Both the position numbers and the translations under genes were made by a program. Below are positions 1-10,621 of a stretch of 64,000 nt of DNA, in pieces (position 1 is the stretch's first letter; each line of letters opens with the position of its first letter). The stretch is from Petrosia ficiformis (Eukaryota; Porifera; Demospongiae; Haplosclerida; Petrosiidae). Where the stretch lies: the NCBI GenBank assembly GCA_947044365.1, contig OX345637.1, forward strand, positions 11,418,576 through 11,482,575, written 5' to 3'. The notes beneath the pieces were generated by a model that saw nothing but the letters and a program-made list of their open reading frames with translations, was not told the origin of the DNA and did no database searches.

Positions 1-1040
1 CCCTCTCCAAATGGTTTGATGATTGTGATGTGGTTAGTTTTAGTGTCAAGCAAGAACAGATCATCAAAGAATTTCTTATTGGCATAACCACCATAATAAA
101 TAATGGATGAACCAAAACATACTGCTGTTACAGTCCTTCGACCAGGAGGCCGATATCCAGTCAAGGAAAGCTTTCTCCACTTACGAGAGATAGTGTTGCA
201 TTCATAAAACCCCATATCATATTGACATGCTCCAGTTCTTATATACCCATGAGGAATCTCTGGAGATCTTCCCCCGAACACAATGATTTTTCCATCCACA
301 TAAACAGCAGAGTGGAAGTCTCGATGGAGCAGAAAAAAGTCACTTAGTAGGGGTAGACCACCATAGCCTCCTGTTGGAGGTGTTTTGTAGTCAGGCATCT
401 CAACTCTCCAAATTTGTGTTTCCATGTTGAAGGAAAGAAGTTCAGCTGTATAGAGGTCACCGCGATAACTACCTTGCTCTACCCTTCCACCTTGAATGTA
501 CATTATAGGGCCATTCACTGCGCAGGCATGGCCGAATCGAGCTGATGGGTATGCACAGTCTTCTACTAAGCAGTCCAAAGTCATCCACGAATTGTTTTTG
601 ATGTCATAGCATTCAACTTCTCCAAAAAATGTGGAGCTATGCTTTCCTCCATATAAGTACAGCTTTCCATTGTAGTAGCAACAAGAGTGACCATGTCGAC
701 CAGGAAGGGTCGGGCCAGATGTATGAAGCATTGTCCATGTAGATGCTTCCTTCTCCAATGTGTAAACAGTCAATTTCTCGTCATCTTGAATCTGCCCTGA
801 GAGACCATCTTCTTCATAGTAAAGTGTATCCACTTGTGCAAACCCTTGCCTTGACTCTTGTGGTAACCAGTCATTGTTGTTACCTCCGAAAGAGTATAAC
901 GTCTCTCCATCTGTGACCAGTACATGATTCACTCTTGGCAGAAAGCCATGACAGTTACCAGCAGTCCAGACATATCGTCGTTCTGCTATTGGTATTGGTA
1001 TTGGTATTGGTATTGGTATAGCTGTAGGTCGGTAATCCAT
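1..1040 (-). CDS. Kelch-repeat protein, KLHDC3-like, copy A (3' end outside window)
   Basis: The reading frame runs from an ATG at 1040-1038 to the window edge without a stop, so the C-terminus is missing. It aligns throughout with the intact copy at 7107-8405 and carries the same kelch blades, including GRHGHSCCYYNGKLYLYGG and ARFGHACAVNGPIMYIQGG. Order and spacing of the motifs resemble KLHDC3 (Peas), a beta-propeller substrate receptor of cullin-2 ligases in vertebrates. The odd feature is a hexanucleotide expansion (GGTATT units at about 989-1018) inside the coding sequence, which adds Pro-Ile dipeptides near residues 8-18. The copy has a 6-base in-frame difference from the intact copy near 347-352. 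It looks functional, but the missing 3' end prevents a firm statement. Confidence 0.75.
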   Translation of the reverse strand, partial: MDYRPTAIPIPIPIPIPIAERRYVWTAGNCHGFLPRVNHVLVTDGETLYSFGGNNNDWLPQESRQGFAQVDTLYYEEDGLSGQIQDDEKLTVYTLEKEASTWTMLHTSGPTLPGRHGHSCCYYNGKLYLYGGKHSSTFFGEVECYDIKNNSWMTLDCLVEDCAYPSARFGHACAVNGPIMYIQGGRVEQGSYRGDLYTAELLSFNMETQIWRVEMPDYKTPPTGGYGGLPLLSDFFLLHRDFHSAVYVDGKIIVFGGRSPEIPHGYIRTGACQYDMGFYECNTISRKWRKLSLTGYRPPGRRTVTAVCFGSSIIYYGGYANKKFFDDLFLLDTKTNHITIIKPFGE

Positions 1041-1369
1041 TCAAAGATTCGAGTGCTCCCCTCCTCCTTTTTCATAGCGATCGATTGGTGCAACCATACG
1101 CACGGCAGCTTACGTACAACCATGTTGCCGACCACGCCTCTAACGGGCGAATGCTCTTTTCAGAAGTCATTGTGAAAATTTAATTTACTCCTTACTCATG
1201 GATCACATCATATTGATTTTTCTGATTTAATTAACAGCATAGTTTCAGAATAGTCTGACATAGTCAGACCCAACCTATTTGGGTCTAGCCACATATATAA
1301 GACTACTGTTCTTCCTCTTCTCTTTGCATGCATCATTGTCATGCACTCTTTGCTTAATAGTGTGGCTTG

Positions 1370-1735
1370 TGTATTTTAATTTGAAAAAGGCATTTGATAG
1401 CATTTCCATGCATCACGAAGACTTACTGAATAAACTACATCATATTATTGAATTTCCAAATGTCTTGTAGATTCTCTTAGATTGTAGTTGACTTCATTTG
1501 AACTTCTTGCTATTCAGGTGTTCCAGGATCAATTCTAGGACAAATACTGTTCACAATTTATATGTTTGGTAACTCTTTTTTTAGAGGAACTAAGTTAAAC
1601 ATGCTTGTGGCATAGACAAATGACGATATTCTGTTGTATAAGAAAGTCTCTGCTTATATAAGTTGAAGAATTTCAATCAATTGAACATGACTTAGTAAGT
1701 GGGTCAGTGATAATTACCTGACAATGAACACTGGG
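1370..1735 (+). pseudogene. Non-LTR retrotransposon reverse-transcriptase remnant
   Basis: Short blocks in shifting frames match the order of a non-LTR RT. They are FNLKKAFDSI followed by LLNKL (motif A region), GVPGSILGQILFTIYM (the GVPQGSILGP-type block), TNDDILLYKK (a damaged YADD-type block) and KWVSDNYLTMN. Stops and frameshifts separate the blocks and no ends or poly-A tail are clear, so this is a dead fragment. The family is recognised from motif order only and the clade is not assigned. Confidence 0.6.
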
Positions 1736-1832
1736 TCTCTTTATAATTATAGATATACTTAAATAAATTAGTATGTACTGATTTACACATGTACAATGGA
1801 GAGTGAAGACAAACACATGCATGCTCTACAAT

Positions 1833-3091
1833 CATAGGCGTAGGAACCCATAGGGCAGGGGGGGGCTTTAGCCCCACCATTTGAAATTGTGGAGGGGCTT
1901 GCCCCACCAAATTTTTTGCATGCCTAATAATAAATTCATAAGCCTTCATGCTTCATTTCATCATGCCATTCATCATTGTGATGTACAATGTGGCAGCTGA
2001 TTAACACTGTTTTTAGACTAGATCACATGACTAAAACTAAAAGCACATGATCTTAGCTAGTTAAGTAGGACTGTCAACTAATGTCAAAGTGTCAACTTTA
2101 GAAGTATCTAGAAGATTCAAAAATGCAAAGATCTCTTTTATCATTTTTTCCTAATCCCAAGAAACCTAGATATGATGATAATGGTCAAGATAATGATAGT
2201 AATGATAATGACAGTAGTGGTGATGAATTAGTTGATAATGTTCAAGAAAAGGAAGTCAGTGAAGTCCACGAAGTTTGTGAAGATAGTCAAGATAGTGAAG
2301 ATACTACTCATACACTGCAAAAACAAAATCGTTAAAATAACTATTTTATTGGTTAGTACAGTTGCAAGGATTTAACGATTAGACAGTTATTCAGATTGCT
2401 ATGGATTCATCATGCTTAATGCCATAGCTACTTTGTACTAATTATAATCAATTAATTGAAGCAGTATAATTTGAGGGTGCTGTCTACTCGTATTTCATTA
2501 TTTTCATACCAATTAACTAAATCTGGTAGTATTTGGCCAACAACTACAGTTAATAGCTCACCTTGAAACAATATTTGTAGAAGGGTGCAATGGAAAGAAG
2601 ATAGTTGTTTCTGATGAAATCAAGAAACTTTATAGTACAGATATTGACTTTGATCGCCTACATTTGCAAATGAGTATGTTACCAGATTTAGTTAAAACAG
2701 AGAACCAAAATCGAAATATACCCATTAAACAAGTTTCTACCATTTCCACTGTATGTGAGCTGTTTAATTCAAATTCCTTTGCAAAATCAATGTTCAATGA
2801 AGTTCATAAGTTACTAATTTATCTAACTGTTCCAATGACGTCTGCCACAGCAGAAAGGTCCTTCTCTGCACTTCGAAGATTAAAATCCTACCTACGTTCC
2901 ACCATGTCGCAAAAAAATTGAATCACATAACTTTACTGCATACTCATAAAAGTAAAACGGATGAACTTAATTTATTAAGCATTGCAAAACTATTTGTAAA
3001 CTCTAATTCTAGACGTCAATCATTTTTTGCCAATTATAATTAAATAAATCCATTTAGCCCCACCATCTTCACATTCATTCCTACGCCTATG
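1833..3091 (+). mobile_element. hAT DNA transposon, internally deleted, with 8-bp target duplication
   Basis: The element is bounded by terminal inverted repeats beginning CATAGGCGTAGGAA. It is flanked on both sides by the same 8 bases, TCTACAAT (1825-1832 and 3092-3099), which is the duplication length expected of hAT elements. Inside, 2123-2335 encodes an acidic N-terminus starting MQRSLLSFFPNPKKPR, typical of TTF/ZMYM-type hAT transposases. Region 2664-3042 encodes the hAT C-terminal dimerisation domain (ATAERSFSALRRLKSYLRS), which continues after a one-base frameshift in the A-run near 2910-2917. The catalytic middle of the transposase is absent, so the copy cannot be autonomous. Confidence 0.9.
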
Positions 3092-3099
3092 TCTACAAT

Positions 3100-3700
3100 C
3101 TGACCAGCATTCAGCAGATGCTCTCAGCCTCTCACCCCCCACCCCCCACTCAAATTTAATTAAATGACTTGAATCATCAACATTCATTATAGGAATTATA
3201 GTGCTGAAAGTATAGAAACCATTTGTTTAATATTCTTAATTACTTTCAAACAGCCATTCAGATTCTCCCAGCAAGTCATTTATTGCAAACATACAATAAC
3301 TTGATGCACTTTAATGGTTAATCATGATCACATGACCATTTTTCTGTGATCTGATTCGCTATAATAACACCTTTTTGTTTTTTTTTCAACACAAATGATA
3401 TACAAATCTAATACAATAGGCTAAATACTAATGATGTATTATAAAGTGTGTATATAGGGTTAAGTTATAAAGAGGAGAGATAGTTATTTCGTGGTTTGTG
3501 CAACACCATTATTATTAGCATATTCAAAACCCAACATAGGAACAAAATGCATTAGAATATATTTGGACAAGCTATACTTTTGAAATGACTGTAATTCATA
3601 ATTTGGTTGATGTTCGAGTTTATCTTGAGCAAAACAATGCTTGATAAGCATTTTCCTGTGCATATAATAGTAAATAAATTTATGTAGGATTAACTACCCT
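3100..3700. other. Intergenic, no gene seen
   Basis: No coding signal is visible. Bases 3310-3485 are similar to 12205-12425, upstream of Kelch copy C, which shows they belong to the duplicated Kelch unit and not to a separate gene. Confidence 0.5.
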
Positions 3701-3709
3701 AAGGTGTTT

Positions 3710-4260
3710 ATAAACTGATGAAGTTCATAGCAGAAAGACAAACACTCTCCTTCCAGGAAACAGCATGCCGAGAGTGGAATAGAACCACTGACCTTGCGAT
3801 CAAGAGGTCCAAGCTCTAACCTCTGGCCACACTGCCTCCTTAAAACAAAAGAATGCCTATCAATCTGGGACTTTTTGATGGGAATGACTAACCACTGTTT
3901 AAAGAAGGCAGTGTGGCATAGTGGTTAGAAGAGCTTGGGCCTCTTGATCATGAAGTCAGTGGTTCTGGTTCTGCTCTTGGCAAGCTATTTCCTGGAAGAA
4001 GAGTGTCTGTGGACTTCATCGGTTTATATAATAGTAAATATATATACTCTTCTCTGTATAATTGTTGCTGTCAATTCAATGTTAATTTAGGTATGCTAAG
4101 GTCCCAAGACAGGAATGGTACAAACAGCATCAACTGTACTGGTGAGAAAGATTAGAAATTTTAAATTCTTCTTTCATTTTATTTTCTTTCTTATTATTGC
4201 AAGGATGAAAATATTAGATCTGGAAACCAGGTACTAACTATATATAATGTATATTTGTAA
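3710..4260. repeat. tRNA-derived SINE-like repeats in inverted orientation, first set
   Basis: Bases 3717-3840 (minus orientation) and 3906-4027 (plus orientation) are inverted copies of one sequence. The plus copy has a box-A-like TGGCATAGTGGTTAGA at 3914-3929 and a degenerate box-B-like segment near 3958-3971, as in tRNA-derived SINE heads. A body of about 230 bp follows. The same arrangement recurs at 8610-9080, so it was copied with the Kelch unit. Confidence 0.55.
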
Positions 4261-4616
4261 TGTTGGTGCTCCAATAAAAGTACAACTCATATCACAAGCA
4301 TTTGTATGTATGTTGTGAATGTGTATGTGTATATATGTCAAAGGAGTTCGTAATTAAAATCAGTCGAATGATCATTGGAATGTGAGAATCATCATTAGAA
4401 TATTACTAGAAATATCACTTGTAAAACCATTAAATAGAATGCCAGTAGAATGATGGATAAAATGTAAGTGGAATTAGTATAATCATAAGTAGATGCAAGT
4501 ACAGTAATCATTAGGATGTCAGTAAACATATCAAGAAAAGAATTGCTTTATTCATAATTATGTAAGCACAATAGTGATAATTAGTACTGGTATATATACG
4601 TCATTTTTTCTATATA

Positions 4617-4890
4617 CAGATCTTCATGAATGCAGTATATTATGACAGTGGATCATCAGATGAAGATAATGGGATGATCACAAGTACCTGGAAAAAGGAT
4701 AAACAGTCCTTTGGGAAGTTCTCTAAAGATGGTACTGTCTCTTCATGATCATTGAACAGTTTGGGATCTAGAAGTTGGTCAGAAACAAACAAACCCATTC
4801 GCTACTAGCACTAGTCATTCTGATATGATTGCATTGATTGAACTGGATGATGAGAAAGATCATGTCTGGGAGGAACTACATTCCTAAACA
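4617..4890 (+). pseudogene. Orphan 3' exon relic of an unidentified gene, copy 1
   Basis: After a splice-acceptor-like CAG near 4618, the sequence encodes an acidic stretch (YYDSGSSDEDNGMITSTW), then a Ser-rich region. An in-frame TGA falls at about 4746, within the stretch homologous to copy 2 at 9418-9694. Codon-level similarity between the two copies, with insertions and deletions, points to a formerly coding exon. I do not recognise the protein. Its other exons are not in the window. Confidence 0.5.
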
Positions 4891-5009
4891 TCAGGAAATT
4901 TGATTTTCAGAACTGAAATAGACTTATGCAAATAGCTATAAAATACATAGTATATATATTTGCTAAAAACTTAAAATAAGAAAATAGTCTACAGCAATAA
5001 GTTGCACAA

Positions 5010-5145
5010 TTGCAAACAAAGAAACCTTTCTTTGAAGTTTTGGTGGAAGAAGAACAATACAAATCTTCTCTTTAGCCACTATCATCAGACAAAACATGCT
5101 CCAGAGATGTCTCATGTTTCCATGTTAAAGGAAAGAAGCTTATTT
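5010..5145 (-). pseudogene. Kelch gene relic, internally deleted
   Basis: The block joins sequence matching the Kelch 3' end (the stretch with TTTTGGTGGAAGAAGA) directly to sequence matching the middle of the gene (TCCATGTTAAAGGAAAGAAG), with the intervening exon sequence missing. An equivalent deleted relic lies at 9815-9945, so the deletion predates the duplication of the unit. Confidence 0.6.
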
Positions 5146-5935
5146 GCACTTTCTTGACTGTGATATGAGTAATGAATGAATGATCTTCTATGCCATTTTG
5201 TAGAAACATATCACGAGAATTTCAGAAAAAAACGCAAAGAAAGGTTTTTGCAATCTGCATGAAGTGAACTCTATACTGTTATGAGAACGAAAACATTCAT
5301 ATTAATACTCACAACGTTAACATCTGCATGGGAGCATGATCTTGCGGCAGTACATGTACACTGCAAAAATAGAATTGTTAAAATAACAAATGTATTTGTT
5401 AGTACAGTTGCAAGAATGCAAATTATAATTTAGTTAGTCATACAGGATGTTATGACTGCATGATAACGTACTTATACCAATTTTAATAATATCATGTCTA
5501 ATATCTGCACAAAGAAGAATTTAAAATATTTATTTTGCTTTTTGTAAATCAATTAGACCATATAAGGAAATTGAAACTGCAATTATTGGATTATAATTGG
5601 TAGTATAATAATTACATGTACATTGTATGTCACCATGCAGTCACAAGAACCTATACGACTAATTAATTATTACAATTTCCATTATTCCTTGGAACTGTGC
5701 TGAATTAGTTATTTTAACAATTTTTTTTGCAGCGTATATATCAGTTTGTAAGACACAAGCAAGTATAGTAGTCTATTTAAGCATTATAACCATCCTCTTA
5801 TAACACAATGCAGTCATTTATATGCAAGGAATTGATTATTATGGAGATGTGCATTTATAAATGCAACTCATCATTTAAATTTTATAGTTTTGGTACAAAA
5901 GGCACCCCATAATTTGGTGCTCTTAAAATAGATAA
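5145..5935. other. Intergenic, no gene seen
   Basis: The stretch is AT-rich. Bases 5150-5300 resemble 9950-10110, again part of the duplicated Kelch unit. A pair of short inverted segments (AAAATAGAATTGTTAAAATAAC near 5367 and its near-complement near 5703-5730) suggests a small MITE, but no target duplication is clear. Confidence 0.35.
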
Positions 5936-5939
5936 ATAT

Positions 5940-6180
5940 TATTATAATTATTGTAGAAAGCTTCTCTGTAGCCTCCATCATCACATACAAATGTTCCAGA
6001 TGGAACAAGGTGAAGCATTGAAAATTGCCTTATTTTGCCTGGTCATGCACATGGTATCAGCTGTTATACTTGAGCTCCTCAACAGAAAATTACTCAAGAG
6101 CCCAGCACACAACATTTTATTAGCCCTTTGCAGTGATGGTGGCCCAATATCTAAATGGTTTGATGAATGTGTCGAATAGT
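5940..6180 (-). pseudogene. Degenerate Kelch C-terminal fragment
   Basis: Segments such as CTTCTCTGTAGCCTCCATCA, GATGGAACAAGGTGAAG and AAATGGTTTGATGAATGTG match, in the same order, the minus-strand 3' part of the Kelch genes (compare 7160-7410 and 10675-10930). Divergence is much higher than in the other copies and the frame is broken. It is an older relic of the array. Confidence 0.55.
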
Positions 6181-6299
6181 TATAAATTGCAATGGAAAAT
6201 ATGTTTTGCTATCACTGTGGAAAGATGGGTACAAAAGTTCATTAAAATTCTGCTGGAAGTGATTCAGAATATGTTAGCTAAGTATATGAACTTGTGATA

Positions 6300-6960
6300 T
6301 ACTATACACTATACTAATACTATACACTCCAGGACTCAGTGAGAATATTGATGTGGTTTGTAAACATCTACCAGTGAGAATTGCCTTTACCAGTAAAAGC
6401 ACACTTGGGAATATGTTGACACAAGTCAAAACTCCGATTCCACCCTTTGAAAAGACGGGGGTCATTTATGCCATTCATTGTGAGTGTGGTGGAACTTACA
6501 TAGGTGAAACCGGAAGGACTTTCAAGATCAGGATGAGTGAACATAAGAGAACTATCAAGATCGGAGATCATAACAATGCTTTGGGACAAGTGTGAAGTTT
6601 TAGCAGTTGAAGAAAACTGGAGAAGAAGAAAGATCAGAGAAGCTATTTTAATAAGAAGTACTCCCTACACCATCAATACAGACCCTGGAATACACATTAA
6701 TACATCTTGGAACACTATTCTATCATCACAGACTTAATCTAAACCTTCATGTCATAGTTTACTTTCCTTGTACCATCATTGTCAAACTTTGTTACTTTCT
6801 GTACCACCCTTTGTATTCCTGTACCATCATTGTTCTCACCTTTCTTACTCTTTTGTACTGTCATGACTCATCACTTGTTATCTGTCCGTATATAAATAGG
6901 CTATTTGGTTTTGTTTTTTGTATACTGCTGAAGAAGACCTTCGGGTCAAAACGTTCAGTT
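6300..6960 (+). pseudogene. Penelope-like retroelement 3' remnant with GIY-YIG endonuclease domain
   Basis: Region 6353-6595 encodes YAIHCECGGTYIGETGRTFK and then a stretch with RMSEHKR and NNAL. This is the GIY-YIG nuclease core in the form seen at the C-terminus of Penelope-like elements. After a frameshift, 6595-6737 continues with the usual tail (VEENWRRRKIREAILIR, then TPYTINTDPGIHI). No intact reverse transcriptase precedes it. Downstream, 6928-6953 holds a hammerhead-like core. The element is a 5'-truncated, inactive copy. Confidence 0.75.
6928..6953 (+). ncRNA. Possible degenerate hammerhead ribozyme core
   Basis: The sequence reads CTGAAGA, then a 4-bp stem (GACC/GGTC) closed by TTCG, then AAAAC. 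This matches the CUGANGA - stem II - GAAA layout of the hammerhead ribozymes found in Penelope-like elements, except that the first base of GAAA is A. It sits just downstream of a Penelope remnant. Stem I/III pairing and a cleavage triplet were not established, so activity is doubtful. Confidence 0.3.
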
Positions 6961-7106
6961 TTTATTAATAATAATTTTATTATTGTTATTGATAATTTAA
7001 AAAACTATAGTGTTTACTGAAAAAAGTAGTTTATAATATAGCATTCAGTTATACAAAGTATTATAGGAAAAAATTAGTTTATATATTCTTGTAATATAGC
7101 ATTCAG

Positions 7107-8405
7107 TTATACAAACAAAGAAACTTTGCTTTTCAGTTTTGGTGGAAGAAGAGCAATAGAAAGCTTCTCTTTAGCTACCACCATCAGACATAAATACTCC
7201 AAAGATGGAAGTAGGTGAAGTGCGCATACCTGAGATAAAGTCTTCAAATCCTGATCAACATTTTCAATACTTATATTTCTGGCTTTTTTTCTAGGTGTAT
7301 CATGTACTTGAATTTGTCGCACTCCTCCACAGAGAATTATTTGAGAATGTAGTAGACAAGCACCAGCACCTCTGAGTGGTGGTGGGCCCTCTCCAAATGG
7401 TTTGATGATGGTGATGTGGTTAGTTTTAGTGTCAAGCAAGAACAGATCATCAAAGAATTTCCCATAGGCATAACCACCACAATAAATAATGGATGAACCA
7501 AAACATACTGCTGTTACAGTCCTTCGACCAGAAGGTTGATATCCAGTCAAGAAAAGCTTTCTCCACTTACGAGAGATAGTGTTGTATTCATAAAACCCCA
7601 TATCATATTCACATGCTCCAGTTATTACACACCCAAGAGGAATCTCTGGAGATCTTCCCCCGAACACGATGATTTTTCCATCAACAGAAACAGCAGAGTG
7701 GAAGTCTCGATGTAGCAGAAGAAAGTCCCTTGGTAGGGGAAAACCACCTCCTGTTGGAGGTATTTCATAGTTGGGCGTCTCAACTCTCCAAATTCGTGTT
7801 TCCATGTTGAAGGAAAGAAGTTCAGCTGTATAGAGGTCACCGCGATAACTATCTCGCTCTACCCTTCCACCTTGAATGTACATTATAGGGCCATTCACTG
7901 CACAGGCATGGCCAAATCGAGCTGATGGGTATGCACAATCTTCTACTAAGCAGTCCAAAGTCATCCACGAATTGTTTTTGATGTCATAGCATTCAACTTC
8001 TCCAAAAAATGTGGAGCCATTCTTTCCTCCATATAAGTACAGCTTTCCATTGTAGTAGCAACAAGAGTGACCATGTCGACCAGGAAGGGTCGGGCCAGAT
8101 GTATGAAGCATTGTCCATGTAGATGCTTCCTTCTCCAATGTGTAAACAGTCAATTTCTCGTCATCTTGAATCTGCCCTAAGAGACCATCTTCTTCATAGT
8201 AAAGTGTATCCACTTGTGCAAACCCTTGCCTCGACTCTTGTGGTAACCAGTCATTGTTGTTACCTCCGAGAGAGTATAACGTCTCTCCATCTGTGACCAG
8301 TACATGATTCACTCTAGGCAGAAAGCCATGACAGTTGCCAGCAGTCCAGACATATCGTCGTTCTGCTATTGGTATAGCTGTTGGTCGTTCTAACCAGTAA
8401 TCCAT
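7107..8405 (-). CDS. Kelch-repeat protein, KLHDC3-like, intact copy B
   Basis: A single uninterrupted frame of 432 residues starts at the ATG at 8405-8403 and ends at TAA 7109-7107. The N-terminal RVNHVLVTDGETLYSLGG and the later RDFHSAVSVDGKIIVFGGR follow the pattern of KLHDC3 (Peas). At least six kelch blades are visible, with diglycines at about residues 50, 128, 181, 252, 313 and 365, consistent with a six-bladed propeller. Near the C-terminus, TLSQVCALHL fits the BC-box pattern (T-L-xxx-C-xxx-hydrophobic) that docks elongin C. The likely role is therefore a cullin-2 E3 ligase substrate receptor. The substrate is unknown. The gene is intronless over this span, unlike its neighbours, which could reflect an ancestral retrocopy. 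It lies in a tandem array with copies A and C. Confidence 0.85.
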   Translation of the reverse strand: MDYWLERPTAIPIAERRYVWTAGNCHGFLPRVNHVLVTDGETLYSLGGNNNDWLPQESRQGFAQVDTLYYEEDGLLGQIQDDEKLTVYTLEKEASTWTMLHTSGPTLPGRHGHSCCYYNGKLYLYGGKNGSTFFGEVECYDIKNNSWMTLDCLVEDCAYPSARFGHACAVNGPIMYIQGGRVERDSYRGDLYTAELLSFNMETRIWRVETPNYEIPPTGGGFPLPRDFLLLHRDFHSAVSVDGKIIVFGGRSPEIPLGCVITGACEYDMGFYEYNTISRKWRKLFLTGYQPSGRRTVTAVCFGSSIIYCGGYAYGKFFDDLFLLDTKTNHITIIKPFGEGPPPLRGAGACLLHSQIILCGGVRQIQVHDTPRKKARNISIENVDQDLKTLSQVCALHLLPSLEYLCLMVVAKEKLSIALLPPKLKSKVSLFV

Positions 8406-8609
8406 ACTCAATTGAAGTTACCCTCACATTCAGTAGCCTCGCATTCCACACCTCACTATAAACCCCGCCTAGCGAACTTTTTTTTATTAACTTGCTGTGG
8501 AATGTACAGTACAAGGGTCCGGGTTGTGCTGATTTAACAACCGCGGGTCGGGCTGGCTTAGTCTGGCGTTGCCGCCCCTTCGCATATAAATGAATTATGT
8601 AGGATGTTT

Positions 8610-9080
8610 ATAAACTGATGAAGTTCACAGCAGAAAGACAAACACTATCCTTCCAGGAAACAGCATGCCGAGAGCGAAATCAGAACCACTGACCTCACAA
8701 TCAAGAGGCCCAAGCTCCTCTAACCACTACGCCACACTGCCTCCTTAAAACAGTGCCTATCAATCTGTGACTTTAGTCATTCCCATCAAAAAGTCCCAGA
8801 TTGATTGTGAGGTCAGTGGTTCTGGTTCTGCTCTCGGCATGCTATTTCCCAGAAGAAGAGTGTCTGTGGATTTCATCAGTTTATATAATAGTAAATATAT
8901 ATACTCTTCTCTGTATAATTTTTGCTGTCAATTCAAGACAGGAATGGTACGAACAGCATCAACTATACTGGTGAGAAAGATTAGAAATTTTAAATCATTC
9001 TTTCATTTTATTATTAGGATGAAAATATTAGATCTGGAAACCAGGTACTAACTATAATACATATTTGTAATGGTGCTCCA
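8610..9080. repeat. tRNA-derived SINE-like repeats in inverted orientation, second set
   Basis: Bases 8617-8750 (minus) and about 8800-9080 (plus) repeat the arrangement at 3710-4260. The plus copy has lost its box-A half. The close match over several hundred bases shows both sets were duplicated with the Kelch unit. Confidence 0.5.
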
Positions 9081-9417
9081 ATAAATGTACAAACTATATC
9101 CCAAACATTTTGTATCTATGTTGTGAATGTGTATATGTGTATATATGTCAAAGGAGTTCCTTGAATGTAATTAGAATCAGTCGAATGTAAGTAGAACATC
9201 ATTGGAATGTGAGAATCATCATTCAAATATTACTCTTATAGTAGAATGCCGGTAGAATGATGAATAGAATGTAAGTGGAATTAGTATAATCTTAAGTAGA
9301 TACCAGTACAATAATCATTAGGATGTCAGTAAAAATATCAATAGAAGAATTGCTTTATTAATTTGGTGTCACAATTATGTGAGCTGTACAATAGTACTGA
9401 TATACTTCTATATACAG

Positions 9418-9694
9418 ACCTTCATAAATGCAGTATATTATGACAGTGGATCGTCAGATGAAGATAATGGGATGATCACAAGTACCTGGAAAAAGACAAA
9501 CAGTCCTTTGGGAAGTTCTCTAAAGATGGTACTGTCTCTTCATTGAACAGTTTGGGATCTAGAAGTTGGTCAGACACAAACCCATTCGCTACTAGCGCTA
9601 GTCATTCTGATATGAGTGCATTGATTGAACTGGATGATCATGTCTGGGAGGAACTACATAAGAAGAAAAAGAAGAAAGGGGAGTCAAAGTTGTA
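9418..9694 (+). pseudogene. Orphan 3' exon relic of an unidentified gene, copy 2
   Basis: After an acceptor-like TATACAG (about 9412-9418) the sequence encodes an acidic segment, then a Ser-rich segment with SWSDTNPFATSASHSD, and ends with IELDDHVWEELH, a lysine run and a TAG stop at 9692-9694. Relative to copy 1 a 2-base loss near 9495 shifts the frame, so the exon is broken here while its 3' part is better preserved than in copy 1. It contains an NPF tripeptide and a basic tail. No family is recognised. Confidence 0.5.
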
Positions 9695-9814
9695 GGATTC
9701 CTAAACATCAGGAAATTTGATTTTCACATAATAGAACTGAAATAGACTTATGCGAATAGCTATAAAATATATAGAATATATATTTGCTGAAAACTTTAAA
9801 TAGTCTACAGCAAT

Positions 9815-9945
9815 AAGTTACACAATTTTCTTTGCAGTTTTGGTGGAGGAAGAGCAATAGAATCTTCTCCTTACCCACCATCATCAGACGAAAATGCTCC
9901 TGAGATGTCTTGTGTTTCCATGTTAAAGGAAAGAAGCTTATTTGC
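9815..9945 (-). pseudogene. Kelch gene relic, internally deleted, second copy
   Basis: It has the same fusion of the Kelch 3' end with an internal segment as at 5010-5145. A leftover frame is present, but most blades are missing. Confidence 0.55.
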
Positions 9946-9949
9946 ACTT

Positions 9950-10615
9950 TCTTGACTGTGATGTGAGTAATGGATGAATGATCTTCTATACCATTTATTA
10001 GAAATATATGTATTACGAGATTTTCAGAAAAAAATCACAAAGGATCGGAAGGTTTTTGCAATCTGCATGAAGTGAACTCTACTATTATGAGAATGAAAAC
10101 ATTTATATAAATATTCACAACATTATGTGTTGTATAGTTATAAATTGCAATACAAAATATGTTTTGTTATCACTGTGGAAAGATGGCAATATTTGGTACA
10201 AAAGTTCTGCTGGAAGTGATTCAGAATATGTTAGCTAAGTATATAACTTGTGATATATATACTGTGTGTGTATAGTGTATAAGTAGTATTATGTATACCT
10301 GTGTTATGTGCACCTAAATAAATAAAGAAATATTATTATTACAATCAATGACAAACTATATATATATACACATGTGTATAATAATACTATACAGTATACA
10401 GATACAGTGTATAACAAGTTCATATACTTAACTAACATATTATTATATACTTTCACACTAAAGAACTGATATAAAATGTGATTATTTGAAATAGCCTAAA
10501 AGTGTTTACTGCTTATATATATTTTTAATATAGCATTCAGTTATACAAGCAAAGTATTATAGTGTTTACCAAAAAAATTAGTTTCTATATTATATATATA
10601 TACATATAATGTAGC
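9950..10615. other. Intergenic AT-rich spacer
   Basis: No coding signal is seen. The stretch contains TATA-rich simple sequence (10255-10400) and matches parts of 5150-5340 and 6180-6300, consistent with duplicated spacer between Kelch copies. Confidence 0.4.
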
Positions 10616-10621
10616 ATTTAG

